From Flavobacterium segetis (GTDB lineage: Bacteria; Bacteroidota; Bacteroidia; Flavobacteriales; Flavobacteriaceae), in contig NZ_FQWE01000003.1 of the NCBI RefSeq assembly GCF_900129575.1, forward strand, positions 310,001-374,000: DNA of 64,000 bases, given 5' to 3'. How positions within the stretch are numbered: position 1 is the stretch's first letter; every line of letters begins with the position of its first letter. The notes beneath the pieces were generated by a model. It was given only the letters and a program-made list of their open reading frames with translations. It ran no database searches and was not told the DNA's origin. This document shows, piece after piece, positions 36,086 through 44,991 of the stretch. The position numbers were made by a program, and so were the translations under genes.

Positions 36086-36129
36086 AATTCTTATGCTTTG
36101 CTAGAAAAATAATTTTCTCCGTTTATAAT

Positions 36130-37809
36130 TTATTTAGAATTAAAAATTTGTTCTAAAATTTTAATTGTGATTAAATAGGTTGGTTTTACACCCGTAGTTC
36201 CTAGTCCTCCTGATGCCAATGTACTTCCTGTTTCTAAAGGATTATCTGATGCGTAATAAGCATATCTAACCTTTACATTGTGTGGTACACTTTTTCTGAT
36301 TTTTGAAGCTGATTGAATCGCTTTTTGATAATAAGAACCTTCCATTTCTAATCCTATTACTCCCCAAGTTGACTCATGAAAAAACTTTAACAAATCTCTA
36401 TTTTGTAATGAAGTTCCTAACACAGTAACCATTGGACCGGCAAAAACTGCAATGTCATTTCCTTCAAACATATCAGCTGATAATTCATTTTTAAAATAAT
36501 AATTATCTGCAGTTCCTTCATTAATATGCGCATTTGGAATCATAATATCTCCTTTTCCGCCTTCTAGAATTCCTGCTTTTCCCATAATAGAAACTGATTC
36601 CACATTAAGCAAAATATCTTTTTTGAATGGTTTCAATAATTCATCAATAGTTTCATAAGCTTGCTCACCAAAGGCGTAATCCATTACAATTAATACAGGC
36701 TGTTTATCGCCTGTTTTTGCTGTAGCAAAAGAGGTTTTTTTCCAGTCAATTTTTGCCGTATCAAATATTTGTACGTCTATGTTAGTACCTGAACTATCAG
36801 GCAACGAAATCATTCCTTGCTTCAATGCTACTGCTGTCACTTGGTTCCGAACCTCATCAGCGCCAGATTTACTCAATTCTTCATAGATAAAAAAATCTGA
36901 TTTATCTTTAAATTTAGTTTTCAAAACCTCGGTCGCAAATATTGAATTCATCACTGAGTGCATATTAGCACTAATAACGTGTATAGGACGATCTAAAAGT
37001 TGATTTGCTTGTAAAACTTCCTTGATGTTCGTAGCCCAAATTTCACCATGAATATGGTGTCCTAAACGTTCTCTTAAAATAGGACTGAACGTAATTGTCC
37101 TTTTATTATCATCTACAATTTCTTCAATGGCTAATTTCCCCAGCCAAAAAATGACATGTAAAAAACGATCTGGCGCAGCGGCTGAACCAAAAGCATCATA
37201 AATATCTAGTACTTCCTCAAAAGTTCTACCTAAGATATTAGCCGAATGGGAAATGGCTTTCTCTTTTTCGACCTGTGTTAATTTTTTCTTTTGAGAAACT
37301 GCCTGTTCTAATTTGAACCAATCACGCGAAACTTCGCCTGCATCATCAAGTAGAACTCTGTTTCTAATTTTATGTGATTCGATAAATATAAATGTCAAAT
37401 GTGTCAAAATATCATAGATGTCTGAACGACCTCTGGTAATTTCAACATTCATTTGCTCTTCATCAATACGGTAGCAATTACGACGCCTCTTTGGTGGAAC
37501 AATCGCTTGAAAATGTGATTTAGAATATCCTTCTTCTGAAGTTAAATTAATAAATCGACATTCTTCTATTCCTACAGGAAGTCGTTCAATAACGTACAAC
37601 AGTCCGTTTAATTCCACTTTGTCTTCGGCAATATTTCCATAAATTTCTGGACGTAAAGCTAGTAATGCTTCTCGTAAGGTATCGCCTGAAATTCCCATTG
37701 GTTTATAGAAACCTCTATTGAATAAATGACGCATTGTAATGTACATTTTTTCAATGGCTGCTGATGATTCCTGAGCTCGCGAACGAGATATATTTTTTGT
37801 TTGTTTCAT
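36130..37809 (-). CDS. Conserved Bacteroidota protein of unknown function (DUF6909-like)
   Basis: The 559-residue cytoplasmic protein has an N-terminal helical region (ESSAAIEKMYITMRHLF) followed by mixed alpha/beta sequence. I recognise it as a conserved flavobacterial protein (DUF6909). Its C-terminal part contains FAGPMVTVLGTS and GVIGLEMEGSYYQKAIQSA (about residues 499-517); the L-E-M-E-G word resembles the substrate-binding loop of nucleoside phosphorylases and AMP nucleosidases, so a nucleoside- or nucleotide-related activity is possible but unproven. A TAACTTTG promoter lies 22 bp upstream. Confidence 0.7.
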   Translation of the reverse strand: MKQTKNISRSRAQESSAAIEKMYITMRHLFNRGFYKPMGISGDTLREALLALRPEIYGNIAEDKVELNGLLYVIERLPVGIEECRFINLTSEEGYSKSHFQAIVPPKRRRNCYRIDEEQMNVEITRGRSDIYDILTHLTFIFIESHKIRNRVLLDDAGEVSRDWFKLEQAVSQKKKLTQVEKEKAISHSANILGRTFEEVLDIYDAFGSAAAPDRFLHVIFWLGKLAIEEIVDDNKRTITFSPILRERLGHHIHGEIWATNIKEVLQANQLLDRPIHVISANMHSVMNSIFATEVLKTKFKDKSDFFIYEELSKSGADEVRNQVTAVALKQGMISLPDSSGTNIDVQIFDTAKIDWKKTSFATAKTGDKQPVLIVMDYAFGEQAYETIDELLKPFKKDILLNVESVSIMGKAGILEGGKGDIMIPNAHINEGTADNYYFKNELSADMFEGNDIAVFAGPMVTVLGTSLQNRDLLKFFHESTWGVIGLEMEGSYYQKAIQSASKIRKSVPHNVKVRYAYYASDNPLETGSTLASGGLGTTGVKPTYLITIKILEQIFNSK

Positions 37810-37831
37810 TTTATAATTATTTTCTAACCTG

Positions 37832-37839
37832 CAAAGTTA
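37832..37839 (-). promoter_or_regulatory. Putative -7 element for the DUF6909-like gene
   Basis: The minus strand reads TAACTTTG, an exact TAnnTTTG match, 22 bp upstream of the start codon. Confidence 0.5.
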
Positions 37840-37852
37840 GTTTTTTTATGTT

Positions 37853-38719
37853 TTAATTTGTTAATGTTAGATTAATTGCGGGCTCTATTATAACGTTCTT
37901 TGAATTTTCTTTCATTGAAGAACCTTTTCTAGACATCCATCGCCCTTCTCGATACGTAAATGTATTTTCCGTTTCAACTTTATTCACTAGTATAGCTGGA
38001 GCATAATTCATAGAATAATTATTTGATGATCCTTTAAAATTAGTTTTATATAAATATTTATTTTCTTCGATTATTAACCATTCATAAGCTATAAAAATTC
38101 CATTATCCGGGAAAATTATATTGAAATTGGACAAATCAATTACATTTTTAGTTTTTCCTGATTTTACAACAACTACAATATCTTCTTTTAATAAGTCTTC
38201 TGCTGGGAAACCATTTTCTTGAACTGCAAAAATTCTCAATTTGAATTTCGCGTTTTTTATTTTGCTCTTTGTAAATACTATAGCATTTTTCAAAAAAGGA
38301 GTTTTTTTATATAAATTATTATACTCAAATCGTTTAGCATAAATCCAAGGCACAGAGCCTGAAAGATGGCTTGCGTATGGTTTTTTATAATTTCCAATTT
38401 CACTTTCTATTGCCCTTTTGCTTTTAGCTATTACAACTTCATTTAAATTATAAATGGCGGTTTGCAAAGTCACTATTTCTTTATCAATAATTTTAATTTT
38501 CTTCAATTCAAAACCTACTGCAGAGAAAATAAAGGCTTTTTCAATAGTGGAATTTATAAAAAACTCACCTTTTTGATTAGAAGTCGTTCCTATGTTTTCA
38601 TTTTCTACCCAAATGTTGACATAAGCAATAGCTTGGTTTTTCTCATCAACGACAGTTCCATTGATCTGCGAACTCATTGAAAAATAAACAAGAAATACAA
38701 GCACGTAAAAAATTTTCAT
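37853..38719 (-). CDS. Exported protein with CarboxypepD_reg-like domain
   Basis: The product has 288 residues. A signal peptide (residues 1-19, ending MSSQ) is followed by a carboxypeptidase-regulatory-like beta-sandwich (about 20-95: NGTVVDEKNQAIAYVNIWVE with NIGTTSNQKGEF), the type of domain found at the N-terminus of TonB-dependent transporters and in secreted proteins of Bacteroidota. The remainder (about 100-288) is beta-rich with no motif I recognise. No transporter barrel follows. It lies six bp after the GH3-family gene and is probably co-transcribed with it. Confidence 0.78.
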   Translation of the reverse strand: MKIFYVLVFLVYFSMSSQINGTVVDEKNQAIAYVNIWVENENIGTTSNQKGEFFINSTIEKAFIFSAVGFELKKIKIIDKEIVTLQTAIYNLNEVVIAKSKRAIESEIGNYKKPYASHLSGSVPWIYAKRFEYNNLYKKTPFLKNAIVFTKSKIKNAKFKLRIFAVQENGFPAEDLLKEDIVVVVKSGKTKNVIDLSNFNIIFPDNGIFIAYEWLIIEENKYLYKTNFKGSSNNYSMNYAPAILVNKVETENTFTYREGRWMSRKGSSMKENSKNVIIEPAINLTLTN

Positions 38720-38725
38720 TTTCCT

Positions 38726-40213
38726 TTATTCTCTTTTTAATAAATCAACAATATTCCTATTATCCGAAAGTCTTGGAATTTTATTTTGACCGCCTAATTT
38801 ACCTATCGATTTCATATAATCTTGAAATCCATTTTTCACCACTTTGGTAACCACCACTTTTCGCAACACTTTACCCACTATCAAATCATCATAATACATA
38901 TTTTGTTTGCGCATGGAATTGTCTAGTGCTTCCGCAAAAGCTACGCTGTCTTGCGGTTCGTTTTCAAATTCTATAAACCACTCATGATACGGTAAACCAG
39001 ATTCTGGCGTGATTTGAGGAGCAATAGTAAATTCATTAATACGTATATCCGTTCCAACAATCGCTTCTTGCAAAGCACTTTCTACTTCCTTGCCAATTAC
39101 ATGTTCGCCAAAAGCAGAAATAAAATGCTTAATTCTACCCGAAACAATGATTCGATACGGTTTTAAGGACACAAATTGTACCGTGTCACCTATATTATAT
39201 GCCCAGAGTCCTGCATTTGTAGATATGATTAAAACATAATTTACATTTAATTCTACTTCACCAATTGTATGACGTTTTGCATTTTCATTATGAAATTCGT
39301 CACTTTTTATAAATTCGTAGAAAATTCCAGCATTCAATAGCAGTAACATTCCTTTTTCTTTTTGAGAATCTTGATAAGCAAAAAATCCTTCTGAAGCCGG
39401 AAATAACTCAATACTATCTACTTTTCGACCAATAAGGTTTTCAAATTTAGCGCGATACGGTTCGTAATTAACACCACCGTAAATAAATAAATTAAAGTTT
39501 CTGAAAATTTCTCCAACTGGCTTCTCTCCTTTTTGCTGTAATTTTTCAAAATACATTTGTACCCAAGATGGAATTCCCGAGATAACCGCCAGGTCTTCGT
39601 TAAACGTCTCTTCCACAATTGCGTTTACCTTAGTTTCCCAATCCTCAATACAATTAGTTCCTAAAGATGGCATTCTATTTTTTTGCAAGTATTTTGGAAC
39701 AAAATGAGCTACAATTCCAGACAACCGACCTAAGTTTATTCCATTTTTTTCTTCCAGAATTGGGCTTCCTTGCAGAAAAATCATTTTCTTATCTACAAAA
39801 TCAGCATTTCCTGTTTCATTAATGTAATGCAAAATTGCGTTTCTAGCTGCTTCAATATGATAAGGCATGGATTCTTTAGTAAGCGGAATGTATTTTGCCC
39901 CTGAAGTTGTACCTGAAGTTTTTGCAAAATAAAGTGGTTTTCCTTTCCAGAGTATATTATCGGCACCTTCAACTACTTCATCAATATAGTGCTTCAATCC
40001 TTCGTAATCGCGAACTGGAACTTGCCGAGCAAAATCTGCAGTAGTTTTAATTTGTTCAAAATTATGATCCACTCCAAACTTCGTGTTTTTAGCTTGCTTA
40101 ATTAATTCTAAAAAAACGCTGTTTTGAGTTTCAACTGGATTGATAACCCATACTTGCGTTTTTTTGTAGATTTTTTTTGCAAATATTTTTGCAGCAATAG
40201 ATTTTAATGACAT
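38726..40213 (-). CDS. GH3-family acyl-adenylating protein
   Basis: The 495-residue protein belongs to the GH3 family, named for plant auxin-responsive acyl-amino acid synthetases. It has the ATP-binding loop FAKTSGTTSGAKYIPLT (about residues 92-108), the acyl-binding LFPASEGFFAYQD (about 272-284) and NAGLWAYNIGDTVQF (about 328-342). Bacterial members are widespread in Bacteroidota, but their substrates are not established. The gene is followed after six bp by the CarboxypepD_reg-like gene. Confidence 0.85.
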   Translation of the reverse strand: MSLKSIAAKIFAKKIYKKTQVWVINPVETQNSVFLELIKQAKNTKFGVDHNFEQIKTTADFARQVPVRDYEGLKHYIDEVVEGADNILWKGKPLYFAKTSGTTSGAKYIPLTKESMPYHIEAARNAILHYINETGNADFVDKKMIFLQGSPILEEKNGINLGRLSGIVAHFVPKYLQKNRMPSLGTNCIEDWETKVNAIVEETFNEDLAVISGIPSWVQMYFEKLQQKGEKPVGEIFRNFNLFIYGGVNYEPYRAKFENLIGRKVDSIELFPASEGFFAYQDSQKEKGMLLLLNAGIFYEFIKSDEFHNENAKRHTIGEVELNVNYVLIISTNAGLWAYNIGDTVQFVSLKPYRIIVSGRIKHFISAFGEHVIGKEVESALQEAIVGTDIRINEFTIAPQITPESGLPYHEWFIEFENEPQDSVAFAEALDNSMRKQNMYYDDLIVGKVLRKVVVTKVVKNGFQDYMKSIGKLGGQNKIPRLSDNRNIVDLLKRE

Positions 40214-40264
40214 ATATATTTTTGTTTTGCCAAGAAAGTTTAAAGGCTCAAGGTTTCTAAGATT

Positions 40265-40783
40265 TTATTTTTTAATTTTCCTCGCTTTAACTTTTGATGC
40301 CTCATTAAGCTGAATGTTTTTTTCTTCTTGATAAATCTGATTTCGTAACTCTAATTCTTCGTCTGAGGCTTTTAACTTTTCAGGCTCGATTTCAATTTCT
40401 GCAGCAGCAATAATTGAATCTTTATTAAATTTGGCATAGTCGAGCTTGCCAGTTAGTACTTTTTTTATAGAAAGAATATAAGCTTCATTTTTTTTAAGAG
40501 CTATGGTCAAGGAATCTGATTTTAAAGCTAATTCGGTAGCGTCCTTCTTCAATTTAGTTGATGAATAACCAGGAATGAATTCTCGCAGCGGTGTAAATGC
40601 AATGATAAAAGTAGTAACAAATGTAATTATGATTGCGCCCAAAGTAGCAAATATAAAAACGTTCATCAGCGTTAGTTTGAATGAAAATGTTTCCTCAAAT
40701 GTATCTTCATTTAAAATTATTAAACGTCTTTTATTGAATAAATTTTCTTTTATCTTGAGCTGTTTCAGCTTTTTCTTAAACAT
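40265..40783 (-). CDS. Membrane-anchored coiled-coil protein, M23-peptidase N-terminus-like
   Basis: The 172-residue protein has a basic cytoplasmic N-terminus (residues 1-35), one membrane helix (about 38-62) and a charged coiled coil to the end (LKKDATELALKSDSLTIALK). This layout, including NEDTFEETFSFKLTLMN, resembles the N-terminal anchor region of M23 metallopeptidases of the phylum, but the peptidase domain is missing. Either it is a truncated relative or a stand-alone anchor protein. A TATATTTG promoter lies 17 bp upstream. Confidence 0.6.
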   Translation of the reverse strand: MFKKKLKQLKIKENLFNKRRLIILNEDTFEETFSFKLTLMNVFIFATLGAIIITFVTTFIIAFTPLREFIPGYSSTKLKKDATELALKSDSLTIALKKNEAYILSIKKVLTGKLDYAKFNKDSIIAAAEIEIEPEKLKASDEELELRNQIYQEEKNIQLNEASKVKARKIKK

Positions 40784-40800
40784 ACAATTTCTATATGAAA

Positions 40801-40808
40801 CAAATATA
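40801..40808 (-). promoter_or_regulatory. Putative -7 element for the coiled-coil membrane protein gene
   Basis: The minus strand reads TATATTTG, an exact TAnnTTTG match, 17 bp upstream of the start codon. Confidence 0.45.
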
Positions 40809-40940
40809 ACAATTAATGTTGGGAATCGAAATCATTGGTTTTATAGCTAACAATTATCAAAAAATTAAATTAGTAAATTTTTAACGCTTTTGAAACTCAA
40901 ATAAATCTAATAAAATGATTTTCCGTGAACTAATTCTGCA

Positions 40941-40948
40941 TACCTTTG
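40941..40948 (+). promoter_or_regulatory. Putative -7 element for tatA
   Basis: TACCTTTG is an exact TAnnTTTG match, 26 bp upstream of the tatA start codon. Confidence 0.5.
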
Positions 40949-40974
40949 CTTATCTTTTTTAAAAAATAGAAAAT

Positions 40975-41175
40975 ATGAACTTTTTAACTATAACTTTAGG
41001 GATGTTGCCTGGTGGTTCAGAATGGATTCTTATAATTGCAGTTGTTTTATTGCTTTTTGGAGGTAAAAAAATTCCAGAATTAATGAAAGGCTTAGGTGGC
41101 GGAATTAAGGAATTTAAAAATGCTTCAAAAGAAGATCAACCAGCTCCGAAAAAAGAAGAAGAAATTAAAGAATAA
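40975..41175 (+). CDS. tatA: Sec-independent protein translocase TatA/TatE
   Basis: The 66-residue protein has the TatA layout: a short N-terminal hydrophobic helix (about residues 16-30, [15 protein letters not shown]), a hinge at GGKKIPEL, an amphipathic helix ([16 protein letters not shown]) and a charged tail. TatA oligomers form the pore for folded proteins carrying twin-arginine signals. TatC is not in the window. A 20-bp-scale hairpin terminator follows the gene and is shared with tex, which converges on it. Confidence 0.93.
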   Translation: MNFLTITLGMLPGGSEWILIIAVVLLLFGGKKIPELMKGLGGGIKEFKNASKEDQPAPKKEEEIKE

Positions 41176-41200
41176 TTATCTTTATATTTCAATACGCGAG

Positions 41201-41247
41201 AATATCCAAATTCTATAAGTTTTACTTATGGAATTTGGATATTTTTG
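41201..41247. terminator. Bidirectional terminator between tatA and tex
   Basis: AATATCCAAATTC (41201-41213) pairs with GAATTTGGATATT (41231-41243), and the inner ATAAG/CTTAT extends the stem to about 18 bp. TTTTT follows on the plus strand; the other side is A-rich, so it can serve both convergent genes. Confidence 0.85.
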
Positions 41248-41251
41248 TTGA

Positions 41252-43375
41252 TTATAGTATCATGGTCAACTGAATTCTCTTTCGATCCTCGTCCACTTCC
41301 GTTACTTTAACTTGAACATGTTGATGCAATTTGACTACTTCATTGACATCACTCACAAAACCTACTTTCAATTGTGAAATGTGAACTAAGCCACTTTCTT
41401 TAACACCAATATCAACAAAGCAACCAAAATTGGTAATATTATTTACAATTCCAGGCAAAATCATTCCTGATTTTACGTCTTTTATTACTTTTACATTTGG
41501 ATCAAATTCAAATACTTTAGCTGCTTTTCTTGGATCTAATCCGGGTTTCTCCAACTCTTTTATAATATCTTTTAAAGTTAGTACACCTATCTCCGGAGTA
41601 CAGTAATTCTCTAGTTTGATTAATGCTGTTTTTTCCTTATTAGCAATTAAATCATTAACTGTCAGTTTTAAATCATTAGCCATTTTTTCAACAATCCCGT
41701 AAGCCTCTGGATGAACAGCCGAATTATCCAATGGGTTTTTGGCATTGGTAATTCTTATAAAAGCAACTCCTTGTTGAAAGGCTTTTTCGCCTAAACGTGG
41801 CACTTTTTTTAATTGTTTTCGATCAGTAAATGGTCCGTTTTCATAACGATATTTGACAATATTTTCCGCTAGCTTCTCTCCTATTCCACTCACATAGCTC
41901 AATAAATGTTTGCTTGCTGTGTTGATATTTATTCCCACCGAATTCACGCAACGAATAACCGTTGTGTCCAACTCCTCTTTCAACTTATTTTGGTCTACAT
42001 CATGCTGGTACTGGCCTACGCCAATGGCTTTTGGATCAATTTTTACCAATTCAGCTAAAGGATCTGAAAGTCTTCTTCCTATAGAAACCGATCCACGAAC
42101 TGTTACATCATAATTAGGAAACTCCTCTCTCGCAATTTTTGAAGCCGAATAAACCGATGCTCCTGCTTCACTGACTATGAAAACTTGTACAGGCTTGTCA
42201 AAAGCGATTTTTTTAATAAAAAATTCGGTTTCTCGTGAAGCGGTTCCGTTTCCTATAGAAATGGCATCAATTTGATAGGCATTTACCATCGAACGGATTT
42301 TTTTCATTGCCATTGTCGTTTCGTTTTGCGGTGCGTGCGGATAGATATTTTCATTGTAAAGTAAATCGCCTTTTTCATCTAAACAAACTACTTTACAACC
42401 ACTTCTAAATCCAGGATCAATAGCAAGGATTCGCTTTTCTCCTAGCGGCGGCGCTAGCAATAGTTGACTTAAATTATTAGCAAAAACCTGAATAGAATTG
42501 GCATCAGCCTTAACTTTTGCTTCCTGTAAACTTTCATTTGATATTGCAGGATTTAAAAGTCGTTTGAAACTATCTTCAATAGCAAGCTGTATGTGTGAAG
42601 TAAAATTACTTTGTTTTTTTAAAATTATTTCATCAATTAAATCATAAGCTTCCTCAATATCAACTTCAATTTTCATTTTAACAAAGCCTTCGTTTTCAGC
42701 GCGAAGCATGGCTAATAATCGATGTGAAGGTGTTTTACTTAGCGGCTCGACCCAATCAAAATATTGATTGAATTTTTGTGCATTTTCATCCTCTTTTTTA
42801 GTTTTCACTACCTTGGTAGCGATGCTCGCTTTCCTTTGATATAATCGTCGCAATTGTTTTCGAACATAAATATTTTCGTTTATCCATTCGGCTACTATAT
42901 CTCTTGCACCTTGCAATGCAGCTTCTTCATTAATAACCTTTTTATTTAAATATTTTGTTACAATAAAGGCGATATCATCATTGCCTTGATCCATCATTGT
43001 TTTTGCCAAAGGTTCTAAGCCATTTTCACGTGCTACATCAGCTCTTGTTTTTTTCTTTTTTTTAAAAGGTAAATAAAAATCTTCAATTTCTTGTAAATCA
43101 AAACTATTTTCAATTTTAGATTTTAAATTTAGTGTTAAAGCATTTTGTTCTAAAATAGATTTTAAAATTGCGTCTTTTCTTTTTACAATTATTTCAAATT
43201 CTTTTTGAAACTTGGCTATGTTTTCAATTTGCACTTCGTCGAGATTTCCAGTAGTATCTTTTCGATATCGCGAAATAAAGGGGATTGTACAATCCTCAGC
43301 TAATAATTGAACCGTGTTCTGAATGTTTATATCTGCTGTTTTGACTGATCTAGCAATGAATTGTATATTGGTCAT
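41252..43375 (-). CDS. tex: Tex-family RNA-binding transcription accessory protein
   Basis: The 707-residue protein has the Tex domain order: an N-terminal helical region (residues 1-320), a YqgF-like RNase H-fold domain (about 320-450, ILAIDPGFRSGCKVVCLD), helix-hairpin-helix motifs (VSGIGEKLAENIVKYRYENG, about 510-529, and KKVPRLGEKAF) and a C-terminal S1 domain (PGIVNNITNFGCFVDIGV, about 629-646). Tex binds nucleic acids with the S1 and HhH parts and is linked to transcription-associated processes and toxin gene expression in other bacteria. It is monocistronic, between tatA and a divergent DUF1294 gene. Confidence 0.95.
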   Translation of the reverse strand: MTNIQFIARSVKTADINIQNTVQLLAEDCTIPFISRYRKDTTGNLDEVQIENIAKFQKEFEIIVKRKDAILKSILEQNALTLNLKSKIENSFDLQEIEDFYLPFKKKKKTRADVARENGLEPLAKTMMDQGNDDIAFIVTKYLNKKVINEEAALQGARDIVAEWINENIYVRKQLRRLYQRKASIATKVVKTKKEDENAQKFNQYFDWVEPLSKTPSHRLLAMLRAENEGFVKMKIEVDIEEAYDLIDEIILKKQSNFTSHIQLAIEDSFKRLLNPAISNESLQEAKVKADANSIQVFANNLSQLLLAPPLGEKRILAIDPGFRSGCKVVCLDEKGDLLYNENIYPHAPQNETTMAMKKIRSMVNAYQIDAISIGNGTASRETEFFIKKIAFDKPVQVFIVSEAGASVYSASKIAREEFPNYDVTVRGSVSIGRRLSDPLAELVKIDPKAIGVGQYQHDVDQNKLKEELDTTVIRCVNSVGININTASKHLLSYVSGIGEKLAENIVKYRYENGPFTDRKQLKKVPRLGEKAFQQGVAFIRITNAKNPLDNSAVHPEAYGIVEKMANDLKLTVNDLIANKEKTALIKLENYCTPEIGVLTLKDIIKELEKPGLDPRKAAKVFEFDPNVKVIKDVKSGMILPGIVNNITNFGCFVDIGVKESGLVHISQLKVGFVSDVNEVVKLHQHVQVKVTEVDEDRKRIQLTMIL

Positions 43376-43437
43376 TTTTAATGTTAGTTTGAAGATATTT
43401 TGAAATAAAATTTAAAGAAAACAAGATGCTAAAATAA

Positions 43438-43445
43438 TATCTTTG
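43438..43445 (+). promoter_or_regulatory. Putative -7 element for the DUF1294 gene
   Basis: TATCTTTG is an exact TAnnTTTG match, 18 bp upstream of the ATG at 43464. Confidence 0.5.
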
Positions 43446-43463
43446 TTAGATAAATTGAGTTAA

Positions 43464-43754
43464 ATGAATATTTTATTATACGTTTTTTTTAGCGTTAATA
43501 TAATTGCTTTTTTACAAATTGGTTACGACAAAAAATTAGCTCAAAACCAAAAAAGGCGAATTTCTGAAAAAACACTTCTTGCGTTTGTCTGCATCGGTGG
43601 GACAATTGGTTCCGGATTAGCAATGCTTATTTTTAGACATAAAACAGCCAAAAGAAGTTATTTTTTGAAATTATCGTTGATTATAATTGTACAAATTTTG
43701 ATATTTTGTTTTTATTTTTTAAAAATAAAAATATTGATTGCGTCAATCAATTGA
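43464..43754 (+). CDS. DUF1294-family small membrane protein
   Basis: The 96-residue protein has three hydrophobic segments (about residues 1-17, 38-57 and 68-92) and the family's charged loop with SEKTLLAFVCIGGTIGSGLA and RHKTAKRSYF. DUF1294 proteins are small inner-membrane proteins of unknown role, sometimes fused to cold-shock domains; no such fusion is present here. It is divergent from tex with a TATCTTTG promoter between them. Confidence 0.85.
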   Translation: MNILLYVFFSVNIIAFLQIGYDKKLAQNQKRRISEKTLLAFVCIGGTIGSGLAMLIFRHKTAKRSYFLKLSLIIIVQILIFCFYFLKIKILIASIN

Positions 43755-43783
43755 AGCAATCAATGTAATTTCAGACAAGAGAA

Positions 43784-43816
43784 AATAAAAAAAGCTTAGT
43801 GTTATGACTAAGCTTA
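43784..43816 (-). terminator. Terminator of rpiB
   Basis: AAGCTTAGT (43792-43800) and ACTAAGCTT (43807-43815) form a nine-bp stem with a six-base loop. In the minus direction it is followed by a run of U (plus-strand A at 43787-43793), downstream of rpiB. Confidence 0.75.
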
Positions 43817-43824
43817 TAATTATT

Positions 43825-43850
43825 GGTGCGAAGCACCACCGATTTTTTTT
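43825..43850 (+). terminator. Small hairpin with T-tract after the DUF1294 gene
   Basis: GGTGC (43825-43829) and GCACC (43833-43837) form a stem around a three-base loop, followed by ACCGA and eight T. It would stop transcription from the DUF1294 gene before rpiB, complementing the neighbouring rpiB terminator. Confidence 0.55.
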
Positions 43851-44280
43851 ATGAACAAGCAATTTTATTAACTCTGTTTTGATGCCTTCCACCTTCAAAT
43901 TCAGTAACAAGAAAAGCGTCAACCATTTCTACAGCCTGTTGGATTGAAGTATAACGAGCAGGAATACTTATTATATTAGCATCATTATGTTGGCGCGCTA
44001 AAATTGCGATTTCTTTCATCCAGCATAAAGCAGCACGTACTTTTTGATGTTTGTTAGCAGTCATTGCAATTCCGTTTCCGCTTCCGCAAATGATAATTCC
44101 AAAATCGGCTACACCTTCAGAGACATCTTTTGCAACGGGATGTCCAAAATCTGGATAATCAACACTATTAGTAGAATCCGTTCCGTAATTAGTTACCTGA
44201 TGTCCTTTTGCATTTAGCATTTCAACAATTGCTTTTTTATAATCAGGCGCTGCATGGTCGTTTCCAATGGAGATTTTCAT
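43849..44280 (-). CDS. rpiB: Ribose-5-phosphate isomerase B
   Basis: This 143-residue enzyme interconverts ribose 5-phosphate and ribulose 5-phosphate in the pentose phosphate pathway. The RpiB/LacAB fold is shown by SIGNDHAAPDYKKAIVEML (residues 3-21), the VDYPDFGHPVAKDV segment and the phosphate-binding ICGSGNGIAMTANKH (about 65-79) with the catalytic Cys. It is the last gene on the left arm before the gene-free region; a TAAATTTG element lies 25 bp upstream. Confidence 0.93.
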   Translation of the reverse strand: MKISIGNDHAAPDYKKAIVEMLNAKGHQVTNYGTDSTNSVDYPDFGHPVAKDVSEGVADFGIIICGSGNGIAMTANKHQKVRAALCWMKEIAILARQHNDANIISIPARYTSIQQAVEMVDAFLVTEFEGGRHQNRVNKIACS

Positions 44281-44991
44281 AAAATATTATTTAAGTTGTG
44301 TGTTGCAAATTTAACCAAAGTATTTAATTATCATTCTTAATTCCATCATACAATTTTTTTCTTTAGTAAAAAAAAATAGTTTAGATTTTAAAATTATAAC
44401 TGTCTTTATACCATTAGATTAAGAGTTATTAACATTTTTTTTTAAATGTAACTAACTGATAATCATCAAGTATATTTCAATATAATTGTTAAAATTTTGC
44501 ATTGTTAATAGTAAAACGCAATTACTTGATATTCAGTTAACTTTAAATTAACAGTCACTGTTGATAAGTTGAAATAGAAAATAAGAACTAAATTTTGGTT
44601 GTATCGAAATAAAATGTAATCCAAAACCCAATATTAAAAACCTAATTTAGTTTGCACTTTTTTTAGAATACTTATCAATATAAAAAAGTGTTTTATTAAC
44701 AAAAGCGGTAGTAAGAGTTATTTACAAAATCAGCAATATTGAAGTTATCAACGATTGTTAATTAAAATATAAAAAGACTTAAAAACTAAACGTTTATCTA
44801 AATATAACTTTGTTGATAAGTCCCAATAAAATAGTGAAACTTAATATTACTCCATTTTAAAATAAATTTATTGCCACTATTAACACACTATAATAACAAC
44901 CAAGAAAGATTTTAAATTTAAATTTTCTTTTTGTTTATTTTAATATATGTTGACAACTTTAAAAATTTTATTTTAAAAGTTGTCATTTAAT
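44281..44991. other. Candidate replication origin (oriC): AT-rich gene-free region with DnaA-box-like 9-mers
   Basis: This 711-bp stretch has no open reading frame of note and is very AT-rich. It contains a cluster of words close to the DnaA box TTATCCACA: TTATTAACA at 44426-44434 and 44693-44701, TTATCAACA on the minus strand at 44559-44567 and 44811-44819, TTATCAATA at 44672-44680, TTATTTACA at 44718-44726, TTATCAACG at 44745-44753 and TTGTCAACA on the minus strand at 44948-44956. Gene direction switches here: about 37 of 43 genes to the left are on the minus strand and about 11 of 16 to the right on the plus strand. parS-type sites lie 16 kb away. Low-complexity sequence could produce some of these words by chance. 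Confidence 0.6.
44306..44313 (-). promoter_or_regulatory. Putative -7 element for rpiB
   Basis: The minus strand reads TAAATTTG, an exact TAnnTTTG match, 25 bp upstream of rpiB, at the edge of the gene-free region. Confidence 0.4.
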
